Shown: positions 32,372 to 41,793, counted from the first letter of the stretch. The stretch: DNA of 63,987 bases from JBBSHJ01 sp038253135 (GCA_038253135.1 JBBSHJ010000005.1:1-63987), one strand, 5' to 3'. The notes: generated from the letters alone by a model not told the origin. A program made the numbers and translations.

Positions 32372-33727
32372 TCAGGGCGCGGGGCGTGCTCGCTCGCGTC
32401 CGAGAACGTGTCGCAGCGCCGCTGGCAAATCAGGATGCCGGAAATGATGTCCGGCGCGTTCGAGCACGCCGGGGCGGACCCGCTGGTCGGCCAGTGCGAG
32501 CTCCTCGGAGCCTTCGCGCCCGAGCAGGAGTCGCGGTCCGAGCGCGGGAACAGGCAACAGGGCGGGCCGGTGCAGGACGCGCGCCAGGATCTCGGTGTAC
32601 TCGGTGTTGCGGACAGGGCCGGGCGCGACCGCGTTGATCGGTCCCGACATCGAGGGGTCAAACGCGGACCGGAGGTAGATGTCAGCCAGGTCGTCGATTC
32701 CGATCCACGACTGCCATTGCGCGCCCGAGCCGACCCTGCCGCCCAAACCGGCCGCGAAGAGCGGATACAGCAGCCGCAGGGTGCCGCCGCGCGGGGACTG
32801 CACGATGCCGGTACGGATTCGCACGCAACGGAGACCGGCATCGGCGGCCGGCTCGGACGCCAACTCCCAGTCGCTGACCACGTCAGCCAGGAATCCCTCA
32901 CCGCGCTCGCTGCCTTCGGTCAGCTCCTCGTCGCCCCGGTCGGCACCGTAGTAACCGATGGCCGATGCACAGATGAAGGCCGTGGGACCGTCCTTGGCCG
33001 CCCCGGCGCAGGCGGCGAGCCGCCGGGTCGGCGCGATCCGCGTGCCGCGGATCGCGGCTTTGTGGTCGTCGGTGAACCGGCCGGCGATCGACGCTCCGGC
33101 CAGGTGGATAACCACGTCGACGCCGTCGAGGAGTCCGGCATCCGGATCGTCGGGATCCCACCGCCGTTCGTCCGCGGACCCAGGCCCCCCGCGGACGAGT
33201 CGGATCACACGATGGCCGGTCGTGGTGAGCAAGGCGGCAACCGCCGAGCCGATCAAGCCGCTGGCGCCGGTGATCGCGATCGTCAACGCCTCGTGCGGCC
33301 AGTGCAAGGCCCGCTGTCGGGCCGCGAGATCGTCGGCCAATTGATTGTGCCGGTAGGTGAACATCTCCCTGAGGGCGATCCCCGGGACGTGGGTCTCCAC
33401 GGTGTCGGTGACGCGCGTCCGGTCCGACCCGAGCGAGGTGAACTCGTGCCGATGCTGCCAGCGCAACACGGTCGATGCGAACGGCGTCGCGAGGCGGTCG
33501 ACGAACTGGTTGGGCCGCTCGTACCCGGCCGTGTCGTGCTCGGCGATCCATCGCAGTCCGCCCGGCAGCGACAGGACGGCCCGGCCGTCATAAAGCGTCG
33601 AAGCCTCCTCGACGATCCGCACGGGCTGCCACGGCGGCATCAGTCGCGCGATCGCCCCCGGCTGGGCGTGCCAATCGAAAACCTCGGTCACGGGCGCGTT
33701 GACCACGCTGGTCCACGTGAAAGTCAT
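32372..33727 (-). CDS. TIGR01777-type epimerase with N-terminal SRPBCC domain
   Basis: About 451 residues. The N-terminal 150 residues are an SRPBCC-like domain (VFDWHAQPGAIARLMPPWQPVRIV). Then ITGASGLIGSAVAALL is a Rossmann fold of the NAD-dependent epimerase/dehydratase group, with ICASAIGYYGADRGDE (YfcH-like, S-x-Y) and RIRTGIVQSPRGG. The fused layout is known in actinobacteria; the substrate is unknown. ATG 33727 is chosen with GGGACGG upstream. It is divergent from the BadF-type kinase, with 279 nt between starts. Confidence 0.82.
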   Translation of the reverse strand: MTFTWTSVVNAPVTEVFDWHAQPGAIARLMPPWQPVRIVEEASTLYDGRAVLSLPGGLRWIAEHDTAGYERPNQFVDRLATPFASTVLRWQHRHEFTSLGSDRTRVTDTVETHVPGIALREMFTYRHNQLADDLAARQRALHWPHEALTIAITGASGLIGSAVAALLTTTGHRVIRLVRGGPGSADERRWDPDDPDAGLLDGVDVVIHLAGASIAGRFTDDHKAAIRGTRIAPTRRLAACAGAAKDGPTAFICASAIGYYGADRGDEELTEGSERGEGFLADVVSDWELASEPAADAGLRCVRIRTGIVQSPRGGTLRLLYPLFAAGLGGRVGSGAQWQSWIGIDDLADIYLRSAFDPSMSGPINAVAPGPVRNTEYTEILARVLHRPALLPVPALGPRLLLGREGSEELALADQRVRPGVLERAGHHFRHPDLPAALRHVLGRERARPAP

Positions 33728-33956
33728 GCGAGAGCCGTCCCTTCGTCGTTGCTGTTGCCTCATCGCACCCGACGTCGTACGCGGTCTCGCCGTGGCCCAT
33801 GCCCGGCCTGCCGGCAGTAATGGCCCACGGACACGGTACCTCCGACGCGGTCATCGCCCGTGACGAACTCACCGCGCGGTCGAGTTGCCCGCACGGGCGG
33901 ACCTCGAGGGTCACGCAACCGGCTGGTCGGCGGCGGCCCGTCCGATCTCGGAACCC

Positions 33957-33998
33957 TCGGCCGGTTACGTTCGGCCGGTTACGGTCGGCCGGTTACGC
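33957..33998 (+). repeat. Three tandem copies of a 14-bp unit carrying a -10-like element
   Basis: Units tcggccggttacgt, tcggccggttacgg and tcggccggttacgc sit directly upstream of the kinase start at 34007. Each copy contains TACG(T/G/C)T read across the junction; the last, TACGCT at 33994-33999, ends 7 nt before the GTG. Confidence 0.7.
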
Positions 33999-33999
33999 T
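33994..33999 (+). promoter_or_regulatory. -10 element of a probable leaderless promoter (BadF-type kinase)
   Basis: TACGCT, then 7 nt, then GTG 34007; it is the third of three repeated TACG-T elements spaced 14 bp apart. Confidence 0.4.
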
Positions 34000-34006
34000 C
34001 GCCGCG

Positions 34007-35134
34007 GTGCCTGACCTTCCCGACCCCGCCGCCGGACGACCGCTCGTCCTCGGCGTCGACGGCGGGGGGACCGGCGCGCGCGCCCTCGTTGCCGCCAGGG
34101 ACGGCCGCCGGGTGTCAACCGGGACCGCCGGCGGTGCCAACCCGGTGTCGCGTGGGATCGAGGCGGCGGTCCGCGAGATCGGCCGGTGCATCGCGGCCGC
34201 GCTGGCCGGCATCGACCCGGCCGAGGTCGGCGAGGTCGTGCTGGCGCTCGCCGGGGCGACCACCTACACGGTGGCCCGGGATCTCGGTCTCGGCGAGATG
34301 CTGCGGGCCGCCGGGCTGGCCGGCCCGTGGCGGCTGGTGTCGGACATCGAGGCGGCGTTCGCCGCGGGCACGCCGCGGCCCGCCGGCGCGGTGCTGATCG
34401 CGGGCACCGGGGCGGTCGGCGGCGCCATCGAGGACAATGCGCTGATCAGCCAGGTGGACGGGACGGGTTACCTGCTCGGTGATGACGGGTCCGGCTTCTG
34501 GTTCGGCCGCGAGGCGGTGCGGGCGGCGCTGGCGCACCTCGACCGGCGCGGCCCGGCCACGTCGCTGACCGCGCGGTGCCTGGCGGCGTACGGGCTCACC
34601 GGCCGTGAGCCAGCCGGTGCCAACGCCGTCAGCGTCGGCCGCCGGCTGGTGGAGCGGGTGTACGCCGCCGCGCCTATCGACCTGGCCGAGCGGGCGCCGC
34701 TGCTCCTCGAGGCGGCCGGGGCCGGCGACGCGGTCGCCCTCGCGATCGCGCGGCGCGGCGCGGATCTGCTGGTGGCCACCGCGACCGCCGCGGCCGATGC
34801 CGGGGTCCATCACCTCGCCGGGCTCCCGGCTCACCCTCCGGTCGAGTGGCCACCGTCCGCTGACGACACGCCGGCGGCAGCAGCCAAGAGTGACGAATCG
34901 ACCGAAGGGACCGGGAGCAGGAGCGAGAGGGGAACGGGCGAACCGGGGCCGGTCGTGCTCGCCGGCGGGTTGCTGACCCGGGCCGGCCCGGTCCGCGACC
35001 GGGTTGTCGCCGGCATCCGGGCGGGACTCGGCGTCGACGCGCTCACGGCGTACGACGGCGCGGCGGGAGCCGCCTGGCTGGCGCTGGTCGATGCCGACCG
35101 CGCCGACGTCGTACACGCGCGCCTGGTGCGTTAG
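34007..35134 (+). CDS. BadF/BadG/N-acetylglucosamine kinase family ATPase
   Basis: About 375 residues. Phosphate-1 motif LVLGVDGGGTGARALVAA, adenosine/phosphate-2 motif VLIAGTGAVGG, and LGDDGSGFWFGREAV, all typical of the ASKHA fold in N-acetylglucosamine kinases. It probably phosphorylates an amino sugar or related sugar in the cytosol. A 30-residue Ser/Thr/Gly/Glu-rich low-complexity insert (about residues 285-315) is unusual for the family and could be a linker. Its stop overlaps the convergent aldehyde dehydrogenase by 4 nt. Confidence 0.8.
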   Translation: MPDLPDPAAGRPLVLGVDGGGTGARALVAARDGRRVSTGTAGGANPVSRGIEAAVREIGRCIAAALAGIDPAEVGEVVLALAGATTYTVARDLGLGEMLRAAGLAGPWRLVSDIEAAFAAGTPRPAGAVLIAGTGAVGGAIEDNALISQVDGTGYLLGDDGSGFWFGREAVRAALAHLDRRGPATSLTARCLAAYGLTGREPAGANAVSVGRRLVERVYAAAPIDLAERAPLLLEAAGAGDAVALAIARRGADLLVATATAAADAGVHHLAGLPAHPPVEWPPSADDTPAAAAKSDESTEGTGSRSERGTGEPGPVVLAGGLLTRAGPVRDRVVAGIRAGLGVDALTAYDGAAGAAWLALVDADRADVVHARLVR

Positions 35135-36705
35135 GGCAGGCGGAGCACGCCGTCCACCCGTTGCGGGACCCGGTCGGGATTGTCATCGCGCAACTCGCCC
35201 GGGAGCAGCTCGACCGGTGCGTCCTGCAGGCACACCGGCCGCAGGAACCGCCGCATCGCGGTGATCCCCACGGACGTATGGATCGACGTCGACGCCGGCC
35301 ACGGGCCGCCGTGCTGCATCGCCCACGCCACGGCCACCCCGGTAGGGAAGCCGTCGAAGACGACCCGGCCCGAGACGGCGGTGACGACATCGAGCACGCG
35401 CTGCGGCAGATCCGTCTCACCCGGCCCGATGTGCAGCGACGCGGTGAGCGAGCCGGGCACGCGGCCGAGCGCGGACAGCAGGGCCGCCTCGTCGGTGTAG
35501 CGCACGACCAGCACGAGCGGGCCGAAGCATTCCTCCTGCAGCCGGCCGTGCAGCTCTCCCGCATCGACCTGCAGGACCCGCGGGCGAACCGCGTAGCCGA
35601 GCTCGGGCGGCGGCTGGTCACCGCGCGCGACCTCAGTGACGGCCGCCGCGCCGGCGAGGTCCTCGCTGCCGCGGACAAAGCCGTCGCGCACGCTCGCGGT
35701 CAGCAGGACCCCCGGCGCGGCGGCGCGGGTCGCTGCGGCCAACGCGTCGACGACGGCGTCGCCGTCGGCGCCGGCCGGGACGAAGGCGAGCCCCGGCTTG
35801 GTGCAGAACTGCCCGACGCCGAGGGTGTACGACGCGGCCAGGCCCGTGCCGATCTCACCGGCCCGCCTCGCGGCGGCCGCCGGTGTCACGACCAGCGGAT
35901 TGATGCTGCCCAGCTCGGCGTAGAACGGGATCGGGTCGGGCCGGCCCGCGGCGAGGTCGGCCAGCGCCCGGCCGCCGCGCAGCGACCCGGTGAAGCCGAC
36001 GGCCCTGATCGCGGGGTGCTGGACGACTGCGGCGCCGGCGGCCTCGCCGTGCACGATGCCGATCGTGCCGTCCGGCGCGCCGGCATTCGCCGCCGCTTCG
36101 CGGATCCGTTCGAAGCAGCGCTGCGCCGTCGCCGGGTGGCCGGGATGCGCCTTGACGACCACCGGACAGCCACTCGCGAGCGCGGCGGCCGTGTCACCGC
36201 CGGGCACCGAGAAGGCGAGCGGGAAGTTGCTCGAGCCGAACACCCCGACCGGCCCGACCGGCACCAGCCAGCGGCGCAGGTCCGGCCGCGGGCCCATCGC
36301 CGTGTCCGCGGCGTGCTCGATCGTCACCTCGAGGTAGGAGCCCTCCTCGAGGGCATCGGCGAAAAGCCGCAGCTGGTACGTCGTACGGGTCAGCTCACCG
36401 GGCAGCCGCGGCGAGCCGAGCGCGGTCTCGCGGTCGGCCAGCGCCACGATCGGCCCGGCATCGGCGGCGAGCGCGTCGGCCACCGCGCGCAGCAGCCGAG
36501 CGCGCCCGGCCCGGCCGAGTGCGGCGAGGGCCGGTGCCGCGGCGGCCGCGGCGCCGCAGATGGCGTCGACCTCGGCCGCCGAGCTCTCCGGCGCGACGTT
36601 CTCGACCGCCGTACCGGTCCGTGGGTCGATGCTGGCGACCATGGACATGTGCGCGACCTCCTGGCTGGCGTGCTCGCTCGATCGTCGGTCGGCGCCGGCT
36701 GTCAT
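35131..36705 (-). CDS. Aldehyde dehydrogenase, 2-oxoglutarate semialdehyde type
   Basis: 524 residues. Catalytic Glu in PFYAELGSINPLVV and Cys in LGVGQFCTKPGLAFV, with the N-terminal PVGPVGVFGSSNFPLAFSVPGGDTAAALASGCPVVVKAHPGHP nucleotide region. The GQFCTKPG pattern is that of alpha-ketoglutaric semialdehyde (2,5-dioxovalerate) dehydrogenases. It starts with ATG 36705 overlapping the stop of the upstream FAH-family gene (ATGA), so the pair is coupled. Together they fit the last two steps of oxidative pentose (xylose/arabinose) degradation to 2-oxoglutarate. Confidence 0.83.
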   Translation of the reverse strand: MTAGADRRSSEHASQEVAHMSMVASIDPRTGTAVENVAPESSAAEVDAICGAAAAAAPALAALGRAGRARLLRAVADALAADAGPIVALADRETALGSPRLPGELTRTTYQLRLFADALEEGSYLEVTIEHAADTAMGPRPDLRRWLVPVGPVGVFGSSNFPLAFSVPGGDTAAALASGCPVVVKAHPGHPATAQRCFERIREAAANAGAPDGTIGIVHGEAAGAAVVQHPAIRAVGFTGSLRGGRALADLAAGRPDPIPFYAELGSINPLVVTPAAAARRAGEIGTGLAASYTLGVGQFCTKPGLAFVPAGADGDAVVDALAAATRAAAPGVLLTASVRDGFVRGSEDLAGAAAVTEVARGDQPPPELGYAVRPRVLQVDAGELHGRLQEECFGPLVLVVRYTDEAALLSALGRVPGSLTASLHIGPGETDLPQRVLDVVTAVSGRVVFDGFPTGVAVAWAMQHGGPWPASTSIHTSVGITAMRRFLRPVCLQDAPVELLPGELRDDNPDRVPQRVDGVLRLP

Positions 36706-37604
36706 CGGATCTCCCTCGCCTGCTGCCGTTCGGTCAGGTAGCGCATGCCGCCGGGCCCGCGGACCACGGGGTTGGCCAGCCGGCCGATCCCGTCGATCTC
36801 GATCTCGACGACGTCACCGGCGGCCAGCGTGAACGGCAGGTCGGGCACGAGGCAGGTGCCCGTCGACAGGATCGCGCCGTCGGGAAACGCGTCGGCCCGG
36901 TAGAGGTAGCCGGCCAGGTCGTCCAGCTTGCGGTGCAGCAGCGCGGTGCTCGTCTCACCGCTCCACGCCGCCGCGCCGCCGCGGTGGATCGCCAGCCGGA
37001 TCGCCAGCGCATAGGGATCGCCGAGGTCCGGTGCCGGCACGATCCACGGGCCCACGGCGCACGAGCCGAGGTAGATCTTGGCCTGGGGCAGGTAGAGCGG
37101 GTTCTCGCCCTCGATGCTGCGGGAGCTGACGTCGTCGCAGATCGTGTAGCCGACGATCTCGCCGCCGGAGTTGATGACCACGGCCAGCTCGGGCTCGGGT
37201 ACGTCGACCTGCGAGTCGGCGCGGATCGCGATCGGCTCGCCGTCGCCCGCGACCCGCCACGCCGCCGCCTTGAAGAAGAGCTCCGGCCGGTCCGCGTCGT
37301 ACACCTGCTCGTAGACCGTCGATGCCCGCTCGCTCTCCTCGACGCGGGCGTCCCGGGACCGCTCGTAGGTCACCCCGGCGGCCCACACCTCCGTCGCGCC
37401 GTCGACGGGCGGCAAGAGCCGTGCCTGCGGTACGACGTCCCCCGGTGCCGCGAGCCGCTCCCGGAGCCCGCGCCGGTCGAGGCGCAGCAGGGTGGCGACC
37501 GAGCCGGCCAGGTGGCGGACCGCGCCGTCGGCGCCCCGCAGGCCGGCCGCGGGACCGGCACCGGCGTCGTACCGGACGATCGCGGCGCGCGGGGTGGACG
37601 GCAT
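36702..37604 (-). CDS. FAH-family dehydratase, probable 2-keto-3-deoxy-pentonate dehydratase
   Basis: 300 residues. AAGVTYERSRDARVEES and ELFFKAAAWRVAGDGEPIAIRADSQ, then VPEPELAVVINSGGEIVGYTICDDVSSRSIEGENPLYLPQAKIYLGSCAVGP, are signatures of the FAH branch that includes 2-keto-3-deoxy-D-arabinonate/xylonate dehydratase; the E-x-E and Asp metal ligands are present. It would form 2-oxoglutarate semialdehyde, the substrate of the coupled aldehyde dehydrogenase. The sugar dehydrogenase, lactonase and sugar-acid dehydratase are not in the neighbourhood. Confidence 0.72.
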   Translation of the reverse strand: MPSTPRAAIVRYDAGAGPAAGLRGADGAVRHLAGSVATLLRLDRRGLRERLAAPGDVVPQARLLPPVDGATEVWAAGVTYERSRDARVEESERASTVYEQVYDADRPELFFKAAAWRVAGDGEPIAIRADSQVDVPEPELAVVINSGGEIVGYTICDDVSSRSIEGENPLYLPQAKIYLGSCAVGPWIVPAPDLGDPYALAIRLAIHRGGAAAWSGETSTALLHRKLDDLAGYLYRADAFPDGAILSTGTCLVPDLPFTLAAGDVVEIEIDGIGRLANPVVRGPGGMRYLTERQQAREIR

Positions 37605-37952
37605 GAATCGACCCTAATGTGTTGCGCGGGTTGCCAAGGGGGCAGGGTGAAGCGGCGTCCGTGACCGTCGCGGGCGACGCCTCGCCAACCGTGAGCTTCC
37701 GGCCGGCGCCGCACCGCGACCCGTCGCCGGCTGTAGCCGCCCCCGGCCAGGTTGGGCACGATCGTGGCCGGCGGGCTCGTGGTGTCCATCGGTGCAGCCT
37801 CTCCGATGCCTCCGGGTGCGGGGCGGCGGCTTGCCCGAACGTACGGTCGTCGGCCAGATTCGGGTCGTGACCTTTTCGCGCCGACCCTGACGCCGCCCGT
37901 CGGGTGTGCGGCGTATCTTGCCATGCAATGTGATTGCGTGGAGGTGACAGAC
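37605..37952 (-). promoter_or_regulatory. Intergenic interval with a leaderless promoter for the dehydratase-aldehyde dehydrogenase pair
   Basis: TAGGGT on the minus strand (37611-37616) ends 6 nt before ATG 37604; TTGGCA lies about 15 nt upstream as a possible -35. The rest of the interval (to 37952) shows no supported gene; ORFs in it are very Arg/Pro-rich and probably shadows. Confidence 0.4.
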
Positions 37953-38279
37953 ATGGTCGACCTCGACCTGTTGCGACGCCTCGCCAGAGAAGCGATTGCC
38001 CACTCGCGGATGGGGCGCGCGGAACGGGTCGAGTACGTGTCTGGGATCGCCTATGGGCCGCCGCCAGGCTCGGCCGAGCGGCTCGAGGATTCCGCGGCGA
38101 TGCCGACGAGTGTGACCATCCTGCAGATTCACGGCCACTTCACCCAAGAACTTCCGCGCCTTCTTCGCCGGCACGCTCCCGAAGGAGAAGTTTGGGAGCG
38201 AAATGCGATCTGTCTGTCCATCGATGAACAGACGGGCTGCGCCTTTCCTCGTCGCAACGGCTCGTTCCGCAGGACTTGA
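37953..38279 (+). CDS. Conserved short hypothetical protein
   Basis: 108 residues from ATG 37953, supported by GGAGG 8 nt upstream. The sequence has helix-rich MVDLDLLRRLAREAIAHSRMG and then a beta-rich VTILQIHGHFTQELPR...ICLSIDEQTGCA. Short actinobacterial proteins of the GHFT type with the V-D-x-x-T-G strand have the same layout; none has a known function. It is convergent with the HIT gene (93 nt between). Confidence 0.5.
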   Translation: MVDLDLLRRLAREAIAHSRMGRAERVEYVSGIAYGPPPGSAERLEDSAAMPTSVTILQIHGHFTQELPRLLRRHAPEGEVWERNAICLSIDEQTGCAFPRRNGSFRRT

Positions 38280-38372
38280 GCGCTCTTGGCGACGTGCTGC
38301 TGCTCGATCCGCGCAACCTCTGACCGCGGCGAGACGTCCGGGATGCGATTGCGCGCGGACGGTGAGGAGCAA

Positions 38373-38870
38373 TTATCCCTCGGCCACGATCACGGCTCGG
38401 AGTCGATCGAGCTCGGCGTCGGTGTAGCGGTGGTGCGCTTCCGACATGTTGATTGGGCGGCCGGCGAAGGCGTCGTTCGGCACCCGCGGAAAGAGGTGCA
38501 TGTTCAAGTGCGGCAGGGTGTTGCCGTGGATTTCGTAATTCATCTTTATCGGGCGGACCAGCCGGTGTAGCCGCTCGGCGACCAGCATGCACTCCCGCCA
38601 GAACGCGGCCTGCTCTGCGGGCGGGAGCTCGAACGGCTCGACCGCGTGGATCTTCGAGATCACGCAGACGTAGCCGAAAACCGCGACCTCGGGATCGGTG
38701 GTGATCCAGGTGTGCACGAGCTCGGCGATGATTCCGAACGGATGCCCGGACGCACACACAACGCAGCCCTCGGGCCGACATCGCCGACCCCAGCTGTCGC
38801 GGTCGGTCCAGGCCTTTCCGTGCAATTCTGCTGCCATCTCGTCCTGATTGGGCCAGCGATCAAGACTCAC
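38373..38870 (-). CDS. HIT family protein with a His-to-Asn substitution
   Basis: About 165 residues from GTG 38870 (or MAAEL, or the ATG at 38948). It contains WGRRCRPEGCVVC, a HIT-like zinc-binding start, and NYEIHGNTLPHLNMHLFPRV where the standard H-x-H-x-H triad reads H-x-N-x-H. HIT enzymes cleave dinucleoside polyphosphates or nucleotide phosphoramidates via the middle His; here that is Asn. The last His is kept. The activity is therefore uncertain. Confidence 0.65.
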   Translation of the reverse strand: MSLDRWPNQDEMAAELHGKAWTDRDSWGRRCRPEGCVVCASGHPFGIIAELVHTWITTDPEVAVFGYVCVISKIHAVEPFELPPAEQAAFWRECMLVAERLHRLVRPIKMNYEIHGNTLPHLNMHLFPRVPNDAFAGRPINMSEAHHRYTDAELDRLRAVIVAEG

Positions 38871-38931
38871 CCCGCCGTCTTCCCGAGTCCTCGGATTGAG
38901 CACCGCAGGGCCATCAGGTTGTCGTCGGTCG

Positions 38932-40327
38932 TCAGTGGTGGAAGCCACCGGCCTCCGCCTCGGTCATCGGGGTCGTCGCCGGGTGCCTGTCGAAATGGGC
39001 CACGGCGTCACGGTAGTCCCGCATGAGCAGCGTCGCCATGTCGGCGCTGAACCCCTGCTTGACCAGGATCCGCTGGACCACCAGGTCCTCGCGGTGGGGC
39101 GGCAGCGTGTACGCCGGGACCAGCCAGCCCCGCGTGCGCAGGCGATCGGCGAGGTCGAAGAGCGTGAACCCGTGCTCGACGCTCTCGGTCAGCTTCCACG
39201 AGACCGCCGGGATGCCGCGCTCCGGAGCGCCGTCGAAGATCAGCTCGAACGGGCCGAGCGCGGCGATCTCCCTGGCCAGCTGCTGCGCGGTGTCGTGGCA
39301 GGACAGGTGCACCTTGCGGTAGCCCTCATGACCGAGGCGCAGCAGGTTGTAATACTGCGCCACGACCTGCCCGCCGGGGCGGGAGAAATTCAACGCGAAG
39401 GTGGGCATGTCGCCGCCGAGGTAGTTGACGTCGAAGACCAGGTCGTCGGGCAGGTCAGCCGCGTCGCGCCACACCACCCAGCCCACACCCAGCGGCGCCA
39501 GGCCGAACTTGTGCCCGGACGCGTTGATCGACCTCACTCGCGGCAGCCGGAAATCCCACTCCAGCCCGGGAGCGGTGAAGGGTGCGAGGAAGCCGCCGCT
39601 GGCGGCATCGACGTGCATCGGTACGTCGGGCCCGCCGCCGGCGGCGTGGCGGTCGAGCGCTTCGCTCACCGCCTTGACCGGCTCGTAGTCGCCCGTGAAC
39701 GTGACTCCGAGCGTTGGTACGACGCCGATGGTGTTCGCGTCCACCCGCGCCAGTGCGGTTTCCGGGCTCATGACGAGGCGGTCGCCCTCCATCGGTATCT
39801 CGCGATGCTCGACACCCCAGTAGCGGGTGAACTTGTGCCAGCACACCTGCACCGGGCCGGTCACCAGGTTGGGCCGGTCGGTCGGCGCGCCCGCGGCCCG
39901 GCGGCGCTCGCGCCACTGCCACAGCAGTGCCATCCCGCCGAGCATCGCCGCCTCGCTGGAACCGGTGGTCGACGTGCCGATCGTGTCGGCCGCGTCGGGC
40001 GAGTGCCACAGCCTGGCGATCATGTGCACGCAGCGCGACTCGATCTCGGCGGTCTGCGGGTACTCATCCTTGTCGACCATGTTCTTGTCGATGGACAGCT
40101 CCATCAGGCCGCGGGCCTCGGGCTCGTGCCACGTCTGGCAGAAGGTGGCCAGGTTCTGCCGGGAATTGCCGTCGAGCATCAGCTCGTCCGACACGACCTG
40201 AAAACGCATGCCGGGGCGCTTGCTCCCGCTCCGGCATCGCATATTTGGGCATCGCCACGGACAGATCCTTGGACGAGTAGACCTCGTCGAGCAGGTTGGC
40301 ACGCACGGTGTCACGTCGGTGCAGCAT
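38932..40327 (-). pseudogene. gadB: Glutamate decarboxylase with a one-base frame break
   Basis: The 5' part starts at ATG 40327 (AAGGGGA 8 nt upstream) with MLHRRDTVRANLLDEVYSS and runs to AMPEREQAPRHAF; the rest continues in another frame as QVVSDELMLDGNSRQNLATF and carries the PLP Lys (INASGHKFGLAPLG) and the GAD C-terminus. The break is a run of four T on the minus strand (40201-40204), where three would keep the frame. The corrected length of about 464 aa equals the E. coli GadB length. If translated it would decarboxylate glutamate to GABA for acid resistance. It could be a real mutation or an assembly indel; no GABA antiporter is present. Confidence 0.8.
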
Positions 40328-40444
40328 CGGATGGTCCCCTTCGAGATCGATGGGCGATGGGCATGTCGACAGTGACACGGTCGCCGTCGATGCGGTATGC
40401 GTGGACCGTGCGGCCGCAGCCGCCGCCCGAGCGAGGAGGCTCCG

Positions 40445-40984
40445 ATGCCCGACGTACCCGATCCGTACGACTTTCTGCCCGACGTGCCGTCCTTTACCGT
40501 GACCAGCCAGGACATCGCCGAGGGCGCGCGGCTGGCCGATCTGCACGCGTCCGCCTTCTTCGAGGTCGACGGCGGCGAGGACGTCTCGCCGCAGCTGTCC
40601 TGGAGCGGCTTCCCGCAGGAGACCAAGAGCTTCGCCGTCACCGTCTACGACCCGAACGCGCCCACGGGCAGCGGCTTCTGGCACTGGGCGGCGTACGACA
40701 TCCCCGTCTCGACGACGTCGCTGCCGCGGGGCGCGGGCGCGAAGGACGGCGGGGCGATGCCGGCCGCGGCCGTGATGCTGAGCAACGATGCCGGTTATCG
40801 GGGGTACGTCGGCGCCGCGCCACCGGCGGGGCACGGCACCCACCACTACTACGTCGTCGTACACGCGCTCGACGTCGAGTCGCTCGGGCTGCCCGACGGT
40901 TCTACGCCGGGTTTCCTCGGCTTCAACATGTTCTTCCACACCCTCGCCCGCGGCCGCCTGGTCGCGGCCTATTCGATCGACTGA
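40445..40984 (+). CDS. YbhB/YbcL family (PEBP-like) protein
   Basis: 179 residues from ATG 40445 with GAGGAGG upstream. The family pattern is intact: DVSPQLSWSGFPQETKSFAVTVYDPNAP, the GFWHWAAYDIPVSTTSLPRGAG segment and GAAPPAGHGTHHYYVVVHALDVESLGL. These phosphatidylethanolamine-binding/Raf-kinase-inhibitor-like proteins are of unclear bacterial function. It is divergent from gadB and overlaps the next gene by 1 nt (TGATG). Confidence 0.85.
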   Translation: MPDVPDPYDFLPDVPSFTVTSQDIAEGARLADLHASAFFEVDGGEDVSPQLSWSGFPQETKSFAVTVYDPNAPTGSGFWHWAAYDIPVSTTSLPRGAGAKDGGAMPAAAVMLSNDAGYRGYVGAAPPAGHGTHHYYVVVHALDVESLGLPDGSTPGFLGFNMFFHTLARGRLVAAYSID

Positions 40985-41793
40985 TGCCCTTCACCCTCGT
41001 CGAGCGGGACGCCGTGCGCGACGAGCTGATCGCCGCGGCGCGGGCCGATGCGCGGGTCACCGCGGCGGCGGTCTTCGGCTCGGACGCGCGCGGCGAGACC
41101 GACGAGTGGTCTGACATCGACATGGGGCTGTGCCTCGCCGAGGACGCCGATCGCGCCGCGGTGCTCACGGATTGCACGACCCGGTTGTACGACGACAACG
41201 GAGCAATTGCGCACTATGACGTATGTGCGGCCGGCGCGGTTTATCGCGTCTTCCTGTTGCAGAGCACTCTGCAGGTAGACCTGTCCGTGTGGGACGCGGC
41301 GGCGTTCGGCGCGCTCGGTCCGTCGTTCCGGCTGGTCTTCGGGACCGCGCGCGAGCTGCCGCAGCCGGAGCCGCCCGGGCCGGAGGGTGTCATCGGCGGC
41401 GCCTGGCTCTACGCGCTGCATGTGCGGTCCAGCCTCGCCCGCGGGCGGGTCTGGCAGGCCGAGCACATGTTGTCGCGCCTGCGCGAGCAGATCATTTCGC
41501 TGGCCTGCACGCGGCACGGCCTGCCGAGCGGGCAGGGCCGTGGCGTCGATCGGCTGCCGGCCGAAGCTCACGCCCAGCTGCGGCCCATGATCGCCGGCTC
41601 GCTCGCACCCGACGCCCTTGGCACCGCCTTCGCGGCCGCGACGGAGGTGCTCCTGCAGGAGGCGTCGTACGTCGCCCCCGAGCTGGCCTCGCGCCTGCGG
41701 GAGCCGCTGCGCGAGCTGGCCGTACAGGTCGGCACGCCAGCGAGGGCCGGGCGCAACACGCCGCTCGCACCCGCACGGGACACGGAGCCTTGA
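40984..41793 (+). CDS. Nucleotidyltransferase-fold protein
   Basis: 269 residues. The N-terminus has the DNA polymerase beta-like motif AAVFGSDARGETDEWSDIDMG (GS-x-D-x-D), followed by a helical domain (LYALHVRSSLARGRVWQAEHMLSRLREQIISLACTRHGL). Similar proteins include aminoglycoside adenylyltransferase-like and MNT-like enzymes; the substrate cannot be read. It overlaps the PEBP stop (TGATG) and the glycosyltransferase start in the same way, so the three are coupled. Confidence 0.7.
   Translation: MPFTLVERDAVRDELIAAARADARVTAAAVFGSDARGETDEWSDIDMGLCLAEDADRAAVLTDCTTRLYDDNGAIAHYDVCAAGAVYRVFLLQSTLQVDLSVWDAAAFGALGPSFRLVFGTARELPQPEPPGPEGVIGGAWLYALHVRSSLARGRVWQAEHMLSRLREQIISLACTRHGLPSGQGRGVDRLPAEAHAQLRPMIAGSLAPDALGTAFAAATEVLLQEASYVAPELASRLREPLRELAVQVGTPARAGRNTPLAPARDTEP

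Noticed and set aside
31504..32901. Nei2 extended to 32901
   Set aside because: Catalytic Pro2-Glu3 must follow the initiator Met, fixing the start at 32328.
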